Shown here: piece by piece, positions 5,701 through 5,722 of the stretch | How the letters are laid out: the number at the start of each line of letters is the position of its first letter | Position numbering within the stretch: position 1 is the first letter of the stretch | Origin: Mollicutes bacterium | GTDB lineage: Bacteria > Bacillota_I > Bacilli_A > RF39 > UBA660 | Reading direction: 5' to 3' | Assembly: GCA_012838395.1 (NCBI GenBank) | Contig: DUPI01000057.1 | Span: 1-5,722 of the forward strand | Length of the DNA: 5,722 nucleotides | Position numbers and translations under genes: made by a program | Notes under the pieces: model-generated | What the model saw: only the letters and a program-made list of their open reading frames with translations | Told to the model about the DNA's origin: nothing | Database searches by the model: none

Positions 5701-5722
5701 TTTATAAAATCATTAAATAACT

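Overview
The window is very AT-rich. All genes lie on the minus strand, and short gaps carry strong Shine-Dalgarno (SD) sequences. The five Trp codons I could read are all TGG, and TGA serves as a stop, so the standard bacterial code fits better than the Mycoplasma code. ScpA/ScpB, a CCA-encoding tRNA-Leu and the SD style point to a low-GC Bacillota, perhaps an RF39-like or Mollicutes-related Bacilli lineage. That placement is inference; no phylogenetic marker was tested.

In transcription order (high to low coordinate), the window starts with a complete HI0933/YhiN-family flavoprotein (4477-5673). Next comes a probable operon with its own promoter (about 4442-4470): a previously unlisted 42-residue one-helix membrane peptide (4282-4410), then scpA (3529-4257) and scpB (2968-3528). 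ScpA and ScpB are the kleisin and winged-helix partners of the SMC condensin that organises and segregates the chromosome. A single tRNA-Leu(CAA) follows (2824-2909), with an extended -10 promoter upstream and a clear intrinsic terminator downstream (about 2779-2813).

The last part (1-2655) is an unrecognised envelope region. It holds a 538-residue protein with five predicted membrane helices and a large extracellular C-terminal part. A separately promoted pair follows: a 222-residue protein with a signal peptide, four extracellular cysteines, an acidic stalk and a C-terminal membrane anchor, then a secreted-type protein cut by the window edge. The spacing suggests the pair is co-transcribed and translationally coupled. 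This is the part most likely to belong to an undescribed surface system, but the sequence alone gives no function.

No insertion sequence, CRISPR array, prophage gene or riboswitch was recognised. The longest gene-free stretch is 168 bases (2656-2823), which holds the tRNA terminator and a candidate promoter. Membrane helices, signal peptides and promoters were judged by eye, not by software.
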